The notes under the pieces: model-generated
The model's input: only the letters and a program-made list of their open reading frames with translations
Told to the model about the DNA's origin: nothing
Database searches by the model: none
Shown: positions 59,226-64,000 of the stretch, one piece after another
Position numbering within the stretch: position 1 is the stretch's first letter
Layout of the letters: each line of letters opens with the position of its first letter
DNA from: Chrysoporthe austroafricana
Lineage: Eukaryota > Ascomycota > Sordariomycetes > Diaporthales > Cryphonectriaceae
Direction of reading: 5' to 3'
DNA length: 64,000 nt
NCBI GenBank assembly: GCA_001051155.2
Contig: JYIP02000009.1
Location: forward strand, 806,001 to 870,000
Made by a program: the position numbers and the translations under genes

Positions 59226-61015
59226 ATTTCAACGGGTATTGTGCCTGCCACTCGTCTACCATGAGCGAAACCTGGCGCACATACATGTTGTGGTCGCCGA
59301 GATTGATAGTGAACGGGTCGTCATGTCGCAAGAAGGCAAGTGTATCTTGCAGCTGTCAAATACTCTAGCACATGCATGGCTGGTGCAAGAATCGGTTTTT
59401 GCATGGCTTAGCCACATGCATATTAGTCCTCAGCAGCTCGTGCCTGGACATGCAAGCAAGCGTTGTCTCACGTCAAGACGCGTAATCAGGCAGCATTTGG
59501 ACAAGGACATATGCTCGTTTCCCGCGGCTGTTCCGGGGCGACGCACTAAGCCGTATCGCGACAAAATTGACGAGACATGGAACATGGCAACTATCGGTGG
59601 ACTTCGCGCTCGCTCCAGCATCGAGGTGGCCATGCCAGAGCCGATGGAAGCTTCTAATGCTTACTCAATATGAACACACGTGTGACATAACAAGGCACAT
59701 GAATAGCCTCCGTAAGACAGGTACCCCAGCGTTTAGGCGGACCATGTGGCTAATTAAAGTACGCTAGGTGATACTGAGAGCCATCTCACCAGCGACCAAT
59801 CGCTGAGGACCTCATGATGGGACATGGAGGAGAAGCTGGCTCGCTTGAACTCTTGCTTCCACCCAATCATGATGATATTGCCTGGGTCTGATTCGTACAT
59901 CGAGCCACAAGTAGGCTACAAAATCTTTTGTCATCTGACCCGTCTGCGATCAACTCTGATGTTCGCCTCGCCTATTCTCCCCTGTTGATTACGAAAATGA
60001 CCAAAATCACAGCGATGAAGCGATGAAGATGAGCGTGATGAGACGTGGTGAGCTTGTCAGCTACAACCTGCCTCCCCTCCCCAGATGCTACTAGACCATA
60101 TCGCTTGACTATCCTAGGACCCAACATGGGCCACGTAGACTGGGCAATAAAGAGTTGGTACCTTCAGAAGACCCTGATTCGATATTCCGAATACACCGCT
60201 TCTCGGCGCACATCGGCACTCGTATCTCTGTCGCCTCGTTCGTAAACGATGGACTGAGCCAGCGGCCAGCCGGAAAGAGCCCGTTGCTTCGTCAATGCGA
60301 GTTCGCTTGCCAGCCCCGAATTGCAACCAAAGTCGTCAATGACTAGATTGGACAACCCTGCCAAAGCTGTCATCTAACATGTCCACGCCTTGTTCTAACT
60401 TTTGTCGTCACATTTGACGTTCTGTTGTCATTGGGAGATATTAGAGATCATAGCGATCTGCCTTCTCCCAATATCCATGTACTAGATTGACCAAGATTCG
60501 TCTCCACCCAGTTCACTCCAGCTCAGGTTGATAGTTCTCATCTGCCCAGCAACCTTGCAATGGGGAGCCTCTCAACTAAGCGCGAAGATGGAGTGCCGAT
60601 CCTGTCCGCTAGTCTTTGCCGACCGTAAACGTGCTGTTGACTGTCGCCGCTCGCATCTCAGGGGCGTCCCAATCCTTCATCACTTCGTAAAGCAACTGGT
60701 ACCCCCAATGTCGAGCACACACAAACAGCATTTTCCCGGTCGAACCCTTCCTCTCGCTTCAGGAAACGAATCATGTGTCAGCGAACTAAGAACATCGATG
60801 CTGTGCCTTAGCTCGCTGCCTACCCATCCATGATCATACCGAGGCCCTCATTTCCAGGCGTCTCATATATTGAACTTGATTCCCATCTTGCAACTCCCGA
60901 AAATGCTCACCGACCGCTCAGTCTCAATCGCAGGAGCTAGTGAACCTGTTCCACAAAGACTTCATTCGTCATCCTGGTCCACGATACACACTCGCCCCGT
61001 CCGGGATCCATAGCT
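59226..61015. other. Intergenic, 1.8 kb
   Basis: No supported gene; presumed promoter of the downstream fungal protein gene at the right end. Confidence 0.5.
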
Positions 61016-63283
61016 GTGGACAGAGGTTTATCGTATCTCAGGCGTTACAACAAGCAGGCCTTCTTGCTTTGGTTACATTGTGAATCTGGGCCGAAATCTC
61101 CTTACCTCTGTCCATTTCGGCCCGTCATTCCTATTCACTCGTTTTATCTAGACTCGGCTACCTGGAGAGCCAAAGCCACTCGCCCGTCTGCGTTCGGACA
61201 AATTGCGCCTGCATTTCGCTTTCATTTACGATCCGGAAGCGATCCGAGACAACTGCTGTCTACATCTCTAAGCTACTATGCAAGATGCGTCGATGATATG
61301 ATAGCATATTTATCAACTCAGGGCGGGCCTGACGACAGCAGCAGTATCATCACAGGTACCAGGAGCACGAGGGGCACCAGCAAACACATAACTCCATCTG
61401 CTACGCCCAGGGCACGAGGCTGTAAAGCTGAGGGAAGGATGGCGTTTTCCGCTGATGAAGGTACAGCGCGGAGATCGTTATCAGCCCTGCCCGCTGTTTC
61501 TTCCCACTCGCCTTCTCCTTCGACTTTCTATGTCTCGCTTGTAGCGAGCACCCAGCCGAGAGACCATAGGTTCAATTCCAGAAGGATGCCCTCACCGAGC
61601 GGATGCCGTCAGCTACTCGCCAGCCCTGGGCTCACGGGCCCTCCAGGTCTCACACAGTACAGCTACACGAGCTCGGTTGCTCAAGCACAGCCCGTCCAAC
61701 CTGACAGCCCTTCCACGGGGGCCGCCGCTGGCAGTGACAGCAGCGGAATACAACCCGCGATCGGAAGAGTTGGATTGCGTTCTTCGGTGCTTAACACTAC
61801 TGCTTCCGGGCTGCTCCCCGATATGGCGTCCGTGCAGTTGCTATTAAATGCAGCCCGACCTCATTATGAGTCTGAGTCGGAGCAGTTGCGTGTTGCACCC
61901 ATACCTGCGCCCCAACGCCAGCATAGGATACGTGAATACACAGCCTACCCCTCCAGAGACGATGACTCGGTTATGCATGATATGTTGGTGATACTAGCTC
62001 CGCCTTCTATGCTCAGGCTCCTCAGGTCAGAGCGGTGGACCATCAAGTCAGAGGCTGCTGTCGTCAGGTGGATAAGGAGTGTGCTTACTTCTGGCGGTTC
62101 AGAACGAACGAAGAGAGGACACTTCGATTATGGTGATGGATGTTCGGCTTGTACCAACGCGCGGAGTCGCCTAGAAGGCTATATCAGCGACGAGGTCTTG
62201 CAGGATGTCGACTTACTAAAATTCCTCCCTGCCTTGATAGACCAAACGCAGTCAGCAAAGGAGCTCGGGTCGGCGTGTAACATCTTCGCACGTCTCCATG
62301 GCCTCCCATTCTCATCCTTACCCAGGCGCCTGACCATCTCAGAGCGCAGACACATCGACTTCCAAGCCGGGAGACTGATACGCCAACTCTCACATCTGCA
62401 ATCACCGTCCGGGACATTCGGTCCGGCGATCTCGATACTCAGTCCGATAGCTGAGGCGCCGAGTCGAGCAAGGAGGAGTGCGGATAGCTCTGAAGGGGTG
62501 GGCAATTGGGCTCTGGCGTTTCAGGTCATGCTCGAAGGCATTCTACGCGACGCGGAGGATATGGCAGTGACGGTCCCATATCAGACGGTACGGCGACATT
62601 TTCGAAGACTCGGCTACTGTCTCGACGCAGTCACCATACCAAGGCTGGTTATACTCGATGCTGCTCACGACGAAAACATTATGGCGGAGAGGATAGCTAA
62701 TACCGCGAACGGAACAAGTATAAAGCCGGGATCATCACTACAATATCTCCTCGAGAATGCGCACAAATCAGATGACAGTAACAATGACAGAATACCGCCG
62801 AATCGGGACCATACGGTGGGCATCCGAGTGACGGGACTGCGCGACTGGAGCAACTGCATCTTCGGCGACCCATTGATGGCGATGGTGTTCAGCGACAAAC
62901 CCTCCACGGACTTCCTGCACGGCTTTAGCGGCCGATCAAGAACGCGAACAGACAATGATGTTGATGGTAACAAGGACTACGATCTCCGCTCCATGTATGG
63001 AGACGTTGTCGAATATCCGGAGGAGGCTCATGTTCGACTGCTGTTGTACCAGTGCTACCATGCTACGGTCGCTGTGGTAAAGGAGTTCTACCGGCCACGC
63101 GGTGATAGTACAAGCAGAGAATTCGCGGCAAGGAAGAAACTCAACACAGTACTCGCTCGACTGGAGGATATAGAGGACCATCCCAAGAGAAGGCATATAA
63201 AGCCGACCAGTGAGATGTCACCCGCGAAGAGGTCAAAGACGGACGGAATAGATGGAGATGTGCTTCATGAGCGCCTACGATGA
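61016..63283 (+). CDS. Uncharacterised fungal protein with possible phosphotransferase-like (APH) core
   Basis: A 755-codon uninterrupted frame. The first ~190 residues are low in coding character; the ATG at 61586 (MPSPSGCRQLLASPGL) is a plausible true start, giving 565 aa. From about residue 325 (MLVILAPPSMLRLLRSERWT) the sequence looks globular: ARLHGLPFSSLPRRLTIS, AGRLIRQLSHLQ, then FQVMLEGILRDAEDMAVTVP. Two segments resemble aminoglycoside-phosphotransferase/choline-kinase catalytic loops: PRLVILDAAHDENIM (542-556) and VTGLRDWSNCIFGDPLMAMV (605-624), where D610 would take the place of the metal-binding Asp. The usual H-x-D-x4-N motif is not exact. The C-terminus is basic and disordered (KRRHIKPTSEMSPAKRSK). 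Fold and activity are inferences. Confidence 0.6.
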   Translation: MDRGLSYLRRYNKQAFLLWLHCESGPKSPYLCPFRPVIPIHSFYLDSATWRAKATRPSAFGQIAPAFRFHLRSGSDPRQLLSTSLSYYARCVDDMIAYLSTQGGPDDSSSIITGTRSTRGTSKHITPSATPRARGCKAEGRMAFSADEGTARRSLSALPAVSSHSPSPSTFYVSLVASTQPRDHRFNSRRMPSPSGCRQLLASPGLTGPPGLTQYSYTSSVAQAQPVQPDSPSTGAAAGSDSSGIQPAIGRVGLRSSVLNTTASGLLPDMASVQLLLNAARPHYESESEQLRVAPIPAPQRQHRIREYTAYPSRDDDSVMHDMLVILAPPSMLRLLRSERWTIKSEAAVVRWIRSVLTSGGSERTKRGHFDYGDGCSACTNARSRLEGYISDEVLQDVDLLKFLPALIDQTQSAKELGSACNIFARLHGLPFSSLPRRLTISERRHIDFQAGRLIRQLSHLQSPSGTFGPAISILSPIAEAPSRARRSADSSEGVGNWALAFQVMLEGILRDAEDMAVTVPYQTVRRHFRRLGYCLDAVTIPRLVILDAAHDENIMAERIANTANGTSIKPGSSLQYLLENAHKSDDSNNDRIPPNRDHTVGIRVTGLRDWSNCIFGDPLMAMVFSDKPSTDFLHGFSGRSRTRTDNDVDGNKDYDLRSMYGDVVEYPEEAHVRLLLYQCYHATVAVVKEFYRPRGDSTSREFAARKKLNTVLARLEDIEDHPKRRHIKPTSEMSPAKRSKTDGIDGDVLHERLR

Positions 63284-63501
63284 ACGGCAGTTCGTGCCAA
63301 TGCATTTGCTTCTTTGTACCAGCCAGCATCCACAAGCATATCAGCGAATAATAGACTGATTTGGATTCCCGTGCCGAACTTCTTGAATTGGTTCTCATGC
63401 TAGCTAGGTCTCGCCCATCCTAAACGGAGTCATTTTGGTCCTAATGTGCGCCTAATTTTCAAAAATAAAAAGATGGTGAGCAGGAAGCCGGCAGGGGTAT
63501 C

Positions 63502-64000
63502 CTATTTGTCTTCCTCATCATCTTCATTCCGAGGCAGGCGGATTCCCATGTCCGCAAGCATCGTACCGACTGGACCGACTAGGCCAGCTTGGCCTTTGAA
63601 GCTCTCGAGCAGGTTCTTAGCAAGGTTGTAGTCGATGTCCACTTCCTCATTCCCACTTTCCTCATCATCGAGATCTTGGGCATTCGCATCATCTGAGGAT
63701 GACGTGGCTTTCTCTTTGCCTTTGCCCTTAACAGCCTTGAGCTTTTTCGGCGTCGGATCCAAGTTCAAGGCTCCATGATCGTTCAGTTCTGCAGCCATCT
63801 GTTCCGATAGCTTCCTGATCTCCTCATCCTCGCTGTCTTCTTCCAGAGTGTCCGATGATGTTGGTACGGTCATTTTCTCCTTATCTTTGCTCATGGCTGG
63901 CATACTTCCCGCCGGCAGCCCCATCATCTCACGCATCATGCGGGCGAATTCATCCTCGTCGAAGCTAACGTCGCGGTCTTCGCTATCACTCTCTTCTCCT
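63502..64000 (-). CDS. ECD/SGT1-family protein, C-terminal part (5' end outside window)
   Basis: The frame is open from the right window edge to the stop at 63502-63504, showing the last ~165 residues. The visible part is acidic and Ser-rich (VSFDEDEFARMMREMMGLPA, LEEDSEDEEIRKLSEQMAAE). It ends with the conserved motif VDIDYNLAKNLLESFKGQAG then LVGPVGTMLADMGIRLP. That D-x-N-L-x-x-N-L-L-E-S-[FY]-x-x-Q-x-G-x-x-GP pattern is the C-terminal signature of ecdysoneless (ECD/SGT1) proteins, which act in splicing factor stability and transcription regulation. It is converging with the preceding gene, 218 bp apart. Assignment rests only on this C-terminal motif. Confidence 0.7.
   Translation of the reverse strand, partial: GEESDSEDRDVSFDEDEFARMMREMMGLPAGSMPAMSKDKEKMTVPTSSDTLEEDSEDEEIRKLSEQMAAELNDHGALNLDPTPKKLKAVKGKGKEKATSSSDDANAQDLDDEESGNEEVDIDYNLAKNLLESFKGQAGLVGPVGTMLADMGIRLPRNEDDEEDK

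Overview
The window is nuclear DNA of a filamentous ascomycete, most likely a Sordariomycete. The evidence is: short spliceosomal introns (mostly 50-120 bp, GT...AG with CTRAY-like branch sites), GC-rich third codon positions in conserved genes, a Fus3/Kss1-type MAP kinase in the form typical of plant-pathogenic and other filamentous ascomycetes, a Zn2Cys6 regulator, and a tRNA gene with a short anticodon-loop intron. Species assignment is inference. Exon boundaries were worked out by hand from splice consensus and reading phase.

Layout. 0-13.6 kb is housekeeping: the GAR1 3' end (+), an SLM1-type BAR/PH protein (-), an LDB17/SPIN90-domain actin regulator (-), the NatC catalytic subunit NAA30/MAK3 (-), and the triacylglycerol-forming acyltransferase PDAT/LRO1 (+). 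13.6-19 kb holds a GNAT acetyltransferase, an uncharacterised structured stretch behind a TATA box, and a secreted apiosidase-like glycoside hydrolase (-). 19-29.6 kb is gene-poor and lower in GC: an intron-bearing tRNA-Ser(UGA), a 19-bp tandem repeat, a small RSA3-like gene, hypothetical ORFs, and two stretches that read as broken or unrecognised multi-exon genes. 29.6-44.7 kb returns to conserved genes: exportin-5/MSN5 (+), a Zn2Cys6 regulator (+), a small one-pass membrane protein (-) and SEC24 (+). 44.7-48.5 kb is a long pyrimidine-rich region before the MAP kinase. 48.5-59.2 kb carries the MAPK (+), a TLDc/OXR1 protein (-), uroporphyrinogen-III synthase HEM4 (-), the sulfhydryl oxidase ERV1 (+) and TAN1 (+). 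61-64 kb has a fungal protein of uncertain, possibly kinase-like, fold (+) and the C-terminus of an ECD/SGT1-family protein (-).

The genes do not form a metabolic cluster. They are independent eukaryotic units, with thematic links only: membrane and actin biology (SLM1, LDB17), secretion (SEC24), and mitochondrial/heme chemistry (HEM4 and ERV1, divergently arranged over 350 bp). No transposase, CRISPR or secondary-metabolite backbone gene was seen. The least explained parts are 21.9-28.4 kb, 16.29-16.75 kb and 53.0-53.5 kb.
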